Shown here: positions 5,929 through 14,063 of the stretch, in pieces
Layout of the letters: each line of letters begins with the position of its first letter
How positions within the stretch are numbered: the first letter of the stretch is position 1
Notes under the pieces: generated by a model
What the model was told of the DNA's origin: nothing
Seen by the model: the letters and a program-made list of their open reading frames with translations, nothing else
Database searches by the model: none
Translations under genes and position numbers: made by a program
Assembly: GCA_025936195.1 (NCBI GenBank)
Contig: JAICTW010000001.1
Location: 1-20,828, forward strand
Origin: Flavisolibacter sp.
GTDB taxonomy: Bacteria > Bacteroidota > Bacteroidia > Chitinophagales > Chitinophagaceae
Reading direction: 5' to 3'
Length of the DNA stretch: 20,828 nt

Positions 5929-8910
5929 ATGAGAAAGTCTTACTCGCTTCGACTACTATCTCTATTAGTAGCATCATTCCTCTTTGTTCAAAACATTTTT
6001 TCACAAACCGTTTCGGGAACAGTTACAGATCAACAGAGTTCCAAGGGAATTCCAAGTGTCAGTGTCACCGTAAAAGGCACTACCACGGCGGCCATTACTG
6101 ACAACAATGGTATTTACCGAATCAATGCTCCTTCTACAGCCACGTTGGTATTTACATCTGTAGGTTACAATACAGTGGAAATGCCCATCAATGGGAGAAC
6201 TTCTGTAGATGTGGTGATGGCTCCAACCAACACCAGTATGTCCGAGGTAGTGGTTATTGGTTATGGTACTGCAAGAAGAAGAGATGTTACCGGTTCGGTA
6301 TCATCAGTCAGTGAAAAGAATTTTAATAAGGGTATCATTACCACACCGGACCAACTTATTCAAAATAAGGTGCCGGGTTTGCAGGTAACGACAAACTCTG
6401 GTCAGCCCGGTAGTGCTACTACTGTAAAGATCAGAGGTAATAACTCTGTACGTGCAGGTAGTAATCCTTTATATGTAGTTGACGGAGTTCCCCTGGATGG
6501 ACGATATGCCAGGCCTAACTTCGGTAACGGTACTTTCGGATCGGTTCCTGACGCTAATCCATTGATCTTTATTAATCCTTACGATATTCAAAGCATTGAT
6601 GTTTTAAAAGATGCTTCTGCTGCCGCTATCTATGGCTCCAGAGGTGCAAACGGTGTCATTCAGATCACTACTAAAACAGGATCTTCCGGCGCACCAAAAA
6701 TTGAGTTCAACACAAACATTGGCGTGAATGCCGGTTTAATGAAACGATTCGAAATTTTAAATGCAAGTCAGTTTAGAACTGCTTTGAGTAGTTCAAAATA
6801 TAATATATCAGGTCAGGATAACGGTGCTTCAGTAGATGCTCAAAAAGACATCATGAATAAAAAGTTATCTCAGAATTACAATCTTGCATTCAGTGGGGGA
6901 AATGAAAATGGAAGATTCCGTGCATCATTCCTTGCATCTACTACACAAGGTTATATTCAAAACTCAGATCTGAATAAATACATTGGTACGTTCGGAGGTC
7001 AATACAAATTCCTGGATAAAAGACTGTCTATTGACTTTGGATTGATTGCTGCACATACTAAAGAAGATCTGGTAGCAGTTTCCAATACAGCGGGTTCTAC
7101 GGGTAATATCATCAGTTCCGTTCTTCAATGGAACCCAACTACTGCTTACACTGATGCTAATGGTAATTATATTTATCCAACCAATGGTTCCGGTAATCCA
7201 AAAGCCCTTCTGGCTGGTGTATCGGATGTAGCAAGTGTGAATACAGTTTTAGGAAATATTTCAGCTACGGTTAAGATATTGGATAATTTGGATTATAAAT
7301 TCTTATACGCGATCGAAAACGGCTCCGGTACAAGAAATACCAACTTCTATGGATTTTTGCAAGGTTATTCCGGCCTTTCCGGTAATGGTTTTGGTGCTAT
7401 TTCCGGTCAGCAGTTAACATCACAAACCTTTACTCATACATTAAATTACAATGCCAATCTTACTTCCAGCCTTCGGCTTACTGCATTGGCAGGTTATGAG
7501 TATGTAAAGCGTACCTTCTCTAACAATAATTTTTCAGCACTTGGATTTAATACCAATCTAACCCAAGCTGGTTTTACCGGTATTCCATACACCAGTATCT
7601 TACAAAATGGTAATACGCAAAATCCACCTTCTGTTTATGTTGACCCTCGTAATGAGTTACAGTCTTATTTCGGAAGAGTACAATTGAGCTTTTTAGATAA
7701 GTACTATTTGACAGGAACAATGAGGGCTGATGGTTCCAGCAAATTTGGTAAGAACAATAAATATGGTTACTTCCCTTCACTAGCTGCCAAATGGGCTATC
7801 ATCAATGAAGATTTTATGAAGAGCAACAACCTGTTCTCTAATCTTGCTTTAAGGGCTTCATGGGGAATAACTGGTAATCAGGAGTTCCCTGCCGGAGCAT
7901 CTGAAGAACAATTTGCTTTTGGCTCCTATAACTCCGTTGGTCAGATCAATGTTGCCAATCCAGATTTGAAATGGGAGCAAACAAAAGCTTATGACTTTGG
8001 TCTTGATATTGCAAGTAAGGGAGGAAAGATTTATGGTACTGTAGATTATTACTATAAAAATACCAGCAACATCCTTTTCCAGAGTACTGCCATTCAGCCG
8101 GCCCCTGCTTCTATCTATTTTATCAATCTGCCTGCTAACCTGATCAACCAGGGTATTGAAGTTAGTTTGGGCCTGACATTAATTGACAAACAGGACCTCA
8201 CCTGGGATTTGGGTGGATATTATGCTCATAACAAAAACCTGCTGAAAAATTTCACACAAAATGGAACGGATATCAAAATATTGACTGGTCAGATTAACGG
8301 TCAGGGTGTATCCGGTACTCTTGGACAGGTAATTACAAATAACTATCCCGTTAACGAATATTACCTGAAAACTTTTGGGGGTTTTGATCAAAATGGTAAT
8401 CAGATCATTGGTGCCGATCCAACATTTGCAGGCAATCCTAATCCAACCAGCAGCTACGGAGTGAACACTACTTTGAATTATAAAAAACTGAGCTTGGTAA
8501 TTAATGGAGGTGGCGATGCAGGTTATTTGATTTACAACAATACTGCTACAAGCGTTACTAATATCTCAGGTATATCGAATGGAAGAAATATTGACAAAAA
8601 CGCTTACAATTCATCTGAGAAACCAACAAGTGCAGTAGGTGCTTCTTCAAGATTTTTGGAAAAAGGCAATTATTTCAAGTTGAGAAATGCTACCATTTCC
8701 TATCAGGTTGGAAATATCGGTAAATACATTAAAGGATTCAATGCATTTATTACAGGAAACAATTTGCTTGTTTTCACTAAGTTCTCGGGGTTTGATCCTG
8801 AAGTGAATATTGATAAGAGTAATAATAATTACCCTTCAAGGTCAATTGAATATATTCCTTATCCAACTGCCAGAACTATCTCTGTCGGTATTAACTTCTT
8901 CTTGCAATAA
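5929..8910 (+). CDS. SusC/RagA-type TonB-dependent outer-membrane transporter
   Basis: This 993-residue protein has a signal peptide (about residues 1-25, ending VQNIFSQ). A carboxypeptidase-regulatory-like beta-sandwich follows (about 28-103, SGTVTDQQSSKGIPSVSV). Next are the conserved linker EVVVIGYGTARRRDVTGSV and a plug domain (about 118-250). The plug carries the SusC hallmarks VRAGSNPLYVVDGVPL and IDVLKDASAAAIYGSRGANGVI. The rest is a beta-barrel ending ISVGINFFLQ. It imports ligand across the outer membrane with TonB energy and pairs with the SusD-type lipoprotein that starts 17 bases downstream. No STN domain precedes the carboxypeptidase-like domain, so anti-sigma signalling of the FecA kind is unlikely. 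The ligand cannot be read from the sequence. Length is at the low end for SusC proteins. Confidence 0.95.
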   Translation: MRKSYSLRLLSLLVASFLFVQNIFSQTVSGTVTDQQSSKGIPSVSVTVKGTTTAAITDNNGIYRINAPSTATLVFTSVGYNTVEMPINGRTSVDVVMAPTNTSMSEVVVIGYGTARRRDVTGSVSSVSEKNFNKGIITTPDQLIQNKVPGLQVTTNSGQPGSATTVKIRGNNSVRAGSNPLYVVDGVPLDGRYARPNFGNGTFGSVPDANPLIFINPYDIQSIDVLKDASAAAIYGSRGANGVIQITTKTGSSGAPKIEFNTNIGVNAGLMKRFEILNASQFRTALSSSKYNISGQDNGASVDAQKDIMNKKLSQNYNLAFSGGNENGRFRASFLASTTQGYIQNSDLNKYIGTFGGQYKFLDKRLSIDFGLIAAHTKEDLVAVSNTAGSTGNIISSVLQWNPTTAYTDANGNYIYPTNGSGNPKALLAGVSDVASVNTVLGNISATVKILDNLDYKFLYAIENGSGTRNTNFYGFLQGYSGLSGNGFGAISGQQLTSQTFTHTLNYNANLTSSLRLTALAGYEYVKRTFSNNNFSALGFNTNLTQAGFTGIPYTSILQNGNTQNPPSVYVDPRNELQSYFGRVQLSFLDKYYLTGTMRADGSSKFGKNNKYGYFPSLAAKWAIINEDFMKSNNLFSNLALRASWGITGNQEFPAGASEEQFAFGSYNSVGQINVANPDLKWEQTKAYDFGLDIASKGGKIYGTVDYYYKNTSNILFQSTAIQPAPASIYFINLPANLINQGIEVSLGLTLIDKQDLTWDLGGYYAHNKNLLKNFTQNGTDIKILTGQINGQGVSGTLGQVITNNYPVNEYYLKTFGGFDQNGNQIIGADPTFAGNPNPTSSYGVNTTLNYKKLSLVINGGGDAGYLIYNNTATSVTNISGISNGRNIDKNAYNSSEKPTSAVGASSRFLEKGNYFKLRNATISYQVGNIGKYIKGFNAFITGNNLLVFTKFSGFDPEVNIDKSNNNYPSRSIEYIPYPTARTISVGINFFLQ

Positions 8911-8927
8911 ATTTTAATTGTAAACTT

Positions 8928-10619
8928 ATGAGACAGTCAAAAAATAGTAAATTATATTATTTTCTTTTAGTGCTGGCAATGGTAAGCTGTACTAAACTGA
9001 ATGAAAAATTGCAAAGCACCTTTACTAATGACCAGGCGGCGAATGCGCTGGGTGCTGCAGGGGTGGGATTGCTTTTACAAAATGCTTATAACGATCTCGG
9101 CGGCCCCTTCACCGGACAAGACCAGTTGTTTTCACTGGAAGAAAATACAGCCGATGAATCCTTAGTGCCTACAAGAGGCGGCGACTGGGATGATAATGGG
9201 GTATGGCGTGTATTACATAATCATAGCTGGACTGCGGACCACGGGCAAATTTTAACGGTCTTCAACAATTTGAACAAGATCAATTTTGACGCAACAAATG
9301 TGCTTGCTTTTGGTCCTTCAAAACAGCAGGCAGCAGAAGCCAGGTTCTTAAGAGCGTTGTCGTTGTATTATCTTTTGGATTTGTACGGACAATATCCGGT
9401 AAGAAATCCCGGTGACAATCTTTTGAATGCACCGGAAGTACGATCAGGAGCCGCCGCTGCACAGTTTATTATTGATGAATTGACTGCTGCTTTGCCAGAT
9501 CTGCCAAGTACCCATAACCCGGGAAAAGCCACGCAAGCAGCGGCAAAAACATTATTAATGAAATGCTATCTGAACAGAGGTGCATGGGCTAACAGGGCTT
9601 CCCCAACATTTAGTGATGCCGATATGCAACAGGTGATTACATTAGGCAATCAAATAATAAACAGTGGAGATTACAGTTATGCATCTGATTATTTTCACAA
9701 CTTCGATGTAAACAATGGTTCCTCTCCCGAAAACATTTTTACTTATATAAATACCTCCGGAGTTGGCGCAAATAACAGTGGCCCTGAAGCCCGTTGGTGT
9801 ATGACAATACATTACAATCAGTACACTCCAAAGAATCCTAACGCAGGATGGAACGGATTTTCAACAATCAGTGACTTTTATAACAGTTTTGGCACAACTG
9901 CCCAACCAACTACGGCCACTTCGGACGCCAATCGTGTAAATGGTTTCTTTACAGGTGTAGGCGCAACGAATAACCCAGACACCATAATTGATACAAGGCT
10001 TGGTGGTAGATACTATCCAGGTGTAACTAATGTGTCCGGCATGAGAAATGGACTGGAAATAGGACAGCAATACAATGAAAATGGAACAGCTGAACAAGAT
10101 CGTAAAGGAAACCCTCTTGCATTTGATCCAAAAATTGCATCCAATATGCAGGAGCAAGGACCTAATCTGGAAGTGACAGGTATTCGTGTTATAAAATATC
10201 CACCTGATTTTTCATCACTCGATAAATATTTTCAGGGACCAGGCGGCAATGATATTGTTATCATGCGTTATTCAGATGTTGTATTGATGGTTGCTGAAGC
10301 TAAGATGCGTGCGGCTGCTTCGGATGTTGCAGGTGCTCTTACACTTGTGAATAATCTAAGAACGGCAAGGCAAGCTGCTGCACTGCCTTCTATAAGTTTG
10401 GTGAACAGTTCAAACATTTATGATCCGAATACTTTATTAACTGAAAGAGGAAGAGAATTGTATTGGGAATCTGTAAGAAGAACAGATCTGATCCGTTTCG
10501 GTGTGTTCCTGAAACCATGGCAATACAAGCCAAACGATGATCCTAAATATCTCGCGTTCCCAATCCCAAGCCAGGCATTGGCGGCCAATCCCAACCTTAA
10601 ACAAAATCCCGGCTACTAA
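8928..10619 (+). CDS. SusD/RagB-type outer-membrane lipoprotein
   Basis: This 563-residue lipoprotein has a signal ending LAMVSC-TK, with the lipidated cysteine at about residue 21. The typical SusD segment AEARFLRALSLYYLLDLYGQYPV forms part of the TPR-like helices. Near the C-terminus the protein has the other two hallmarks, IVIMRYSDVVLMVAEAK and LLTERGRELYWESVRRTDLIRFG. It caps the SusC barrel on the cell surface and captures ligand. It is co-transcribed with susC (17-base gap) and is followed 25 bases after its stop by a strong terminator hairpin. The protein ends with the usual short tail (NLKQNPGY). The specific ligand is unknown. Confidence 0.95.
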   Translation: MRQSKNSKLYYFLLVLAMVSCTKLNEKLQSTFTNDQAANALGAAGVGLLLQNAYNDLGGPFTGQDQLFSLEENTADESLVPTRGGDWDDNGVWRVLHNHSWTADHGQILTVFNNLNKINFDATNVLAFGPSKQQAAEARFLRALSLYYLLDLYGQYPVRNPGDNLLNAPEVRSGAAAAQFIIDELTAALPDLPSTHNPGKATQAAAKTLLMKCYLNRGAWANRASPTFSDADMQQVITLGNQIINSGDYSYASDYFHNFDVNNGSSPENIFTYINTSGVGANNSGPEARWCMTIHYNQYTPKNPNAGWNGFSTISDFYNSFGTTAQPTTATSDANRVNGFFTGVGATNNPDTIIDTRLGGRYYPGVTNVSGMRNGLEIGQQYNENGTAEQDRKGNPLAFDPKIASNMQEQGPNLEVTGIRVIKYPPDFSSLDKYFQGPGGNDIVIMRYSDVVLMVAEAKMRAAASDVAGALTLVNNLRTARQAAALPSISLVNSSNIYDPNTLLTERGRELYWESVRRTDLIRFGVFLKPWQYKPNDDPKYLAFPIPSQALAANPNLKQNPGY

Positions 10620-10644
10620 TAACAGTTCATTTCATAAATTCGTG

Positions 10645-10675
10645 AAAGGTCATTGAAAATGACCTTTCTTTTTTT
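10645..10675 (+). terminator. intrinsic terminator after susD
   Basis: AAAGGTCATT (10645-10654) and AATGACCTTT (10658-10667) form a perfect ten-pair stem with a three-base GAA loop, followed by C and seven T residues. This is a convincing intrinsic terminator separating susCD from the three repeat-protein genes, or lowering readthrough into them. Confidence 0.82.
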
Positions 10676-10682
10676 AGATTTC
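10653..10682 (+). promoter_or_regulatory. candidate promoter overlapping the susD terminator
   Basis: TTG (10653-10655) in the hairpin loop is followed after 19 bases by TAGATTTC (10675-10682), which matches TAnnTTTG except at the last base. Spacing is ideal for the Bacteroidota sigma factor. It would start transcription about 15 bases before the ATG at 10704. It is a candidate only, since AT-rich sequence offers such matches by chance. Confidence 0.35.
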
Positions 10683-10703
10683 ACAAGTTGGAAAACCACC
10701 ACC

Positions 10704-13700
10704 ATGAAGAGTCGCCTATTGTGTGCTGCATTGTCTTCTCTTATTTTCTTCTCCTGCAAAAGCAAAAAGGCTGAACTGCCTTTGTTCCAATTGATGGAGA
10801 ACACCGGGATTAATTTTCAGAACAATGTGGAAGACGGACCAAAAGAAAACAGTTTTCTCTTTCGCAATTTTTATAATGGCGGTGGTGTAGGCATTGGCGA
10901 CATCAACAATGATGGCCTTCCCGATATTTTTTTTACATCAAACCAGGGCAGCAATAAACTCTATCTCAACAAAGGCCATTTTAAATTCGACGACATTACA
11001 AAGTCAGCCGGAATTATTGAAGATGATATGTGGAACACCGGCGTGGCAATGGTGGATATTAACAACGATGGCTGGTTGGATATTTATGTTTGCTCGTCCG
11101 GTCACATGGGAACAGGCAAGCGAAAAAACAAATTATACATCAATCAAAAGAACGGAAGCTTTAAAGAAGAAGCCGCACAATACGGATTGGATATTTCGGC
11201 CTACACTACTCAGGTTGCTTTTTTTGATTACGATATGGATGGCGATCTCGATTGCTTCATAATCAACAACAGCCCCATTCCGGTCAATCAATTAAATTAT
11301 GCCAATCACCGTGATCTTCCCGAGCAGGATTGGCCAGTTGGAAATTTTCTAAAAGGAGGCGGCGATCATTTGTTCCGCAATGATAACGGACATTTTGCTG
11401 AAGTAACGAAAGAAGCAGGCATTCATGGATCCTTGATTAGTTTTGGTTTGGGTGTTTCTGTTGGCGACATCAATGGTGATGGTTATCCCGATGTTTTTGT
11501 TTCAAACGATTCCTATGAAAGGGATTATCTCTACATCAATCAAAAGAACGGTACTTTCAAAGATGAATTGGAAAATTGCATGCAGCACACCAGCTTTTCC
11601 TCCATGGGTGCAGATATTGCTGATATCAATAACGACGGCTATCCCGATCTCTTCACCACTGACATGCTTCCACTAAATGATTACCGGTTAAAAACAACAG
11701 GAGCCTTCGACAATATTGATATTTTCAACGCAAAGCTCAATGCAGGGTTTTATTATCAGTACACGCAAAACTGTTTGCAACTGAATAACAAAAACGGAAT
11801 GTTTTGCGACATTGCCAATTACAGCGGTGTAGATGCCACTGACTGGAGTTGGGGCGCATTGATGTTTGACATGGACAACGATGGATGGAACGACATCTAT
11901 GTTTGCAATGGTGTGAACAAGGACGTAACCAATCTTGACTTCATGAATTTCTTTGCCGATGAAACCTATCGTCAAATGGTGCTGACGGGGAAGAAAAAAG
12001 AAATTGACGAACTGTTACGGCAAATTCCAAGAACACCTTTACCCAACAAAGTTTTTCACAACAATGGCAATTTAAAGTTTTCAGATGCAGGTAAGCAATG
12101 GGGCCTGGTGCAGGCTTCGTTTTCCAATGGCGCTGCTTACGGCGATCTGGATAATGATGGCGATCTCGATCTGGTTGTGAACAATATCAATCAACCGGCA
12201 TTTGTGTATAAGAACAATTCAAGAGAGATCAATCACAATAATTACAGCGGTATTATTTTAAAAGGAAAAGAAAAAAATCGTTTTGCCATTGGAAGTAAGG
12301 TGAAAGTTTATGCCAACAGTGAAGTGTTTACCAAAGAACAGTTTCCCAGTCGCGGCTTTCAATCTTCCATAGATTATAAAATGATCATTGGTCTCGGAAA
12401 AATTTCAAAGATTGATTCCATGATCATCATCTGGCCTGATCGTTCTTTTACAAAAATTGAAAAGCCAGCCATCAATCAAACAAAAATCATTGAGGAAGAT
12501 GACGAAAAAAATAAATTACCGGATTCAATTACAACCAATCGGCAAACCTGGTTTGTTCCTGTAAAAAGCAATTTCGAAAAGCACCAGGAAGATGATGTGA
12601 ATGATTTTTATCAGGAGCGGAATATTCCACGCCTACTGTCGCGTGAGGGCCCAAAAGCAACAGTTGGCGATGTAAATGGTGATGGATTGGAGGATGTGTT
12701 TATTGGAGGAACACCCAATCATTCAGGACAACTCTATATTCAAACAGCCGATGGAAAATTTGTGGAGAAAGAAGAACCGGCATTTAAACAATTTTTCAAT
12801 TTTGAAGATGTAGCAGTTTTATTCTTCGATTGTGATCATGATGGAGATTTGGATTTGTTGGTTTGTCCCGGTGGAAATAATGCACCGGCTAATAGTCGCG
12901 AGTTGCAGCTTCGTTTATTTAAAAATGATGGGAAAGGAAATTTTTCTTTGGATGCTTCAGCCTTTCCAAATGTAGGAATGAATATATCGGTTGCCATCGC
13001 TAATGATTTTAATAACGATGGTTATCCAGATCTTTTCATTGGCTCCAGAAGTTTTCCTGGAGTGTATGGAATTGATCCTCCAAGTTTCCTTTTTGTAAAT
13101 GATGGAAAAGGACATTTTACCGACGTTGCCAAAGCAAAAAATCCGGAGATCGCTAACATTGGAATGGTCTGTGGTGCTGTGTGGGCCGATGTTTCCGGCG
13201 ATGTACAAAAGGAACTGGTGGTTGTTGGTGAATGGATGACACCAAGAATATTTTCTTATAGTAAACAGAAAAATAAATTTCAAGAAATAAAAAATACAGG
13301 CCTTGAAAAGTTGCATGGCTGGTGGCAAACCGTTTCTGCTGCCGATGTAAATGGTGATGGAAAAGAAGATCTGATCTTAGGAAACATTGGAGAGAATTTT
13401 TATTTGCGTCCCGATAAAGAGCATCCGGTAAAACTTTGGATCAATGATTTTGATGGTAATGGAAGTATCGAAAAGATAATGACCTACACAGTTGAAGGAA
13501 AAGATATGCCGGTGTTTTTAAAACATGAATTGGAAGATCAGTTGCCTTCTATCAAAAAAAATAATTTGAAGAATGAAGAATATGCACACAAAAGCATTCA
13601 GGATCTTTTTTCGAAAGAGTTGTTGTCAAAATCTGTGGTGAAGGAATTTAATTATAATGCTTCCTGTGTTGCCATCAATAATGGTGAGGGAAGTTTTACC

Positions 13701-14063
13701 ATAAAAAATTTGCCTGCTTCATCGCAGTTCTCCTGTATCAATGTAATTCATTGCATGGATGTGAATGGCGATGGCAAAACCGATTTGGTGACCGGTGGCA
13801 ACCAGTTTGGATTTTTACCGCAGTTTGAACGGTTGGATGCAAGCTTTGGCGATGTATTGCTCAATGATGGCAAAGGAAATTTTATGGTGGAGGAGGCACC
13901 AAAAGCGGGATTGAATTTAAGAGGAGAAATGCGGGATATTGTGGAAGTGAAAAGTAAAGACAAAACCTGTTTGCTTTTTCTGCAAAACAATGCCTATCCT
14001 GTTTTGTTTGAACTGAATGATAAACTGAATACGAATCGAGCTTACCTGAAAACACCCAAGTGA
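10704..14063 (+). CDS. FG-GAP/VCBS repeat lipoprotein with ASPIC/UnbV domain (paralog 1)
   Basis: This 1119-residue exported lipoprotein has a signal MKSRLLCAALSS ending IFFSC-K. I chose the ATG at 10704 over an in-frame TTG at 10653 because the TTG lies inside the terminator hairpin and would bury the signal peptide. Fourteen DxNxDG-type calcium-binding loops can be read. Seven begin near residues 66, 118, 175, 255, 307, 389 and 481. An ASPIC/UnbV domain follows (about 520-590, NRFAIGS to IIIWPD). Seven more begin near 656, 709, 768, 829, 881, 915 and 1019. The loop near 829 (ADVSGDVQKE) is degenerate. Such FG-GAP/VCBS repeats form beta-propeller blades as in integrin alpha chains, so I infer two seven-bladed propellers. 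No catalytic motif is seen. Its position after susCD suggests ligand capture or scaffolding at the outer membrane. Its stop overlaps the next start. Confidence 0.88.
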   Translation: MKSRLLCAALSSLIFFSCKSKKAELPLFQLMENTGINFQNNVEDGPKENSFLFRNFYNGGGVGIGDINNDGLPDIFFTSNQGSNKLYLNKGHFKFDDITKSAGIIEDDMWNTGVAMVDINNDGWLDIYVCSSGHMGTGKRKNKLYINQKNGSFKEEAAQYGLDISAYTTQVAFFDYDMDGDLDCFIINNSPIPVNQLNYANHRDLPEQDWPVGNFLKGGGDHLFRNDNGHFAEVTKEAGIHGSLISFGLGVSVGDINGDGYPDVFVSNDSYERDYLYINQKNGTFKDELENCMQHTSFSSMGADIADINNDGYPDLFTTDMLPLNDYRLKTTGAFDNIDIFNAKLNAGFYYQYTQNCLQLNNKNGMFCDIANYSGVDATDWSWGALMFDMDNDGWNDIYVCNGVNKDVTNLDFMNFFADETYRQMVLTGKKKEIDELLRQIPRTPLPNKVFHNNGNLKFSDAGKQWGLVQASFSNGAAYGDLDNDGDLDLVVNNINQPAFVYKNNSREINHNNYSGIILKGKEKNRFAIGSKVKVYANSEVFTKEQFPSRGFQSSIDYKMIIGLGKISKIDSMIIIWPDRSFTKIEKPAINQTKIIEEDDEKNKLPDSITTNRQTWFVPVKSNFEKHQEDDVNDFYQERNIPRLLSREGPKATVGDVNGDGLEDVFIGGTPNHSGQLYIQTADGKFVEKEEPAFKQFFNFEDVAVLFFDCDHDGDLDLLVCPGGNNAPANSRELQLRLFKNDGKGNFSLDASAFPNVGMNISVAIANDFNNDGYPDLFIGSRSFPGVYGIDPPSFLFVNDGKGHFTDVAKAKNPEIANIGMVCGAVWADVSGDVQKELVVVGEWMTPRIFSYSKQKNKFQEIKNTGLEKLHGWWQTVSAADVNGDGKEDLILGNIGENFYLRPDKEHPVKLWINDFDGNGSIEKIMTYTVEGKDMPVFLKHELEDQLPSIKKNNLKNEEYAHKSIQDLFSKELLSKSVVKEFNYNASCVAINNGEGSFTIKNLPASSQFSCINVIHCMDVNGDGKTDLVTGGNQFGFLPQFERLDASFGDVLLNDGKGNFMVEEAPKAGLNLRGEMRDIVEVKSKDKTCLLFLQNNAYPVLFELNDKLNTNRAYLKTPK
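13359..13439 (+). repeat. 81-base exact repeat, copy 1 (inside paralog 1)
   Basis: These 81 bases, codons 886-912 of paralog 1, are identical to 16706-16786 in paralog 2, including every third codon position. Just upstream the two genes differ at single bases (for example 13358 against 16705), and just downstream they diverge clearly. It encodes the stretch from the fifth loop of the second propeller to the next strand (start GKEDLILGN). Confidence 0.95.

Noticed and set aside
10653..10703. In-frame TTG start extending paralog 1 by 17 codons
   Set aside because: The TTG is in the loop of a terminator hairpin and the extension would displace the lipoprotein signal; ATG at 10704 fits.
10704..14063. 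RNA-binding function suggested by older naming of ASPIC/UnbV proteins
   Set aside because: The protein is an exported lipoprotein with extracellular-type calcium propellers; no RNA-binding motif is visible.
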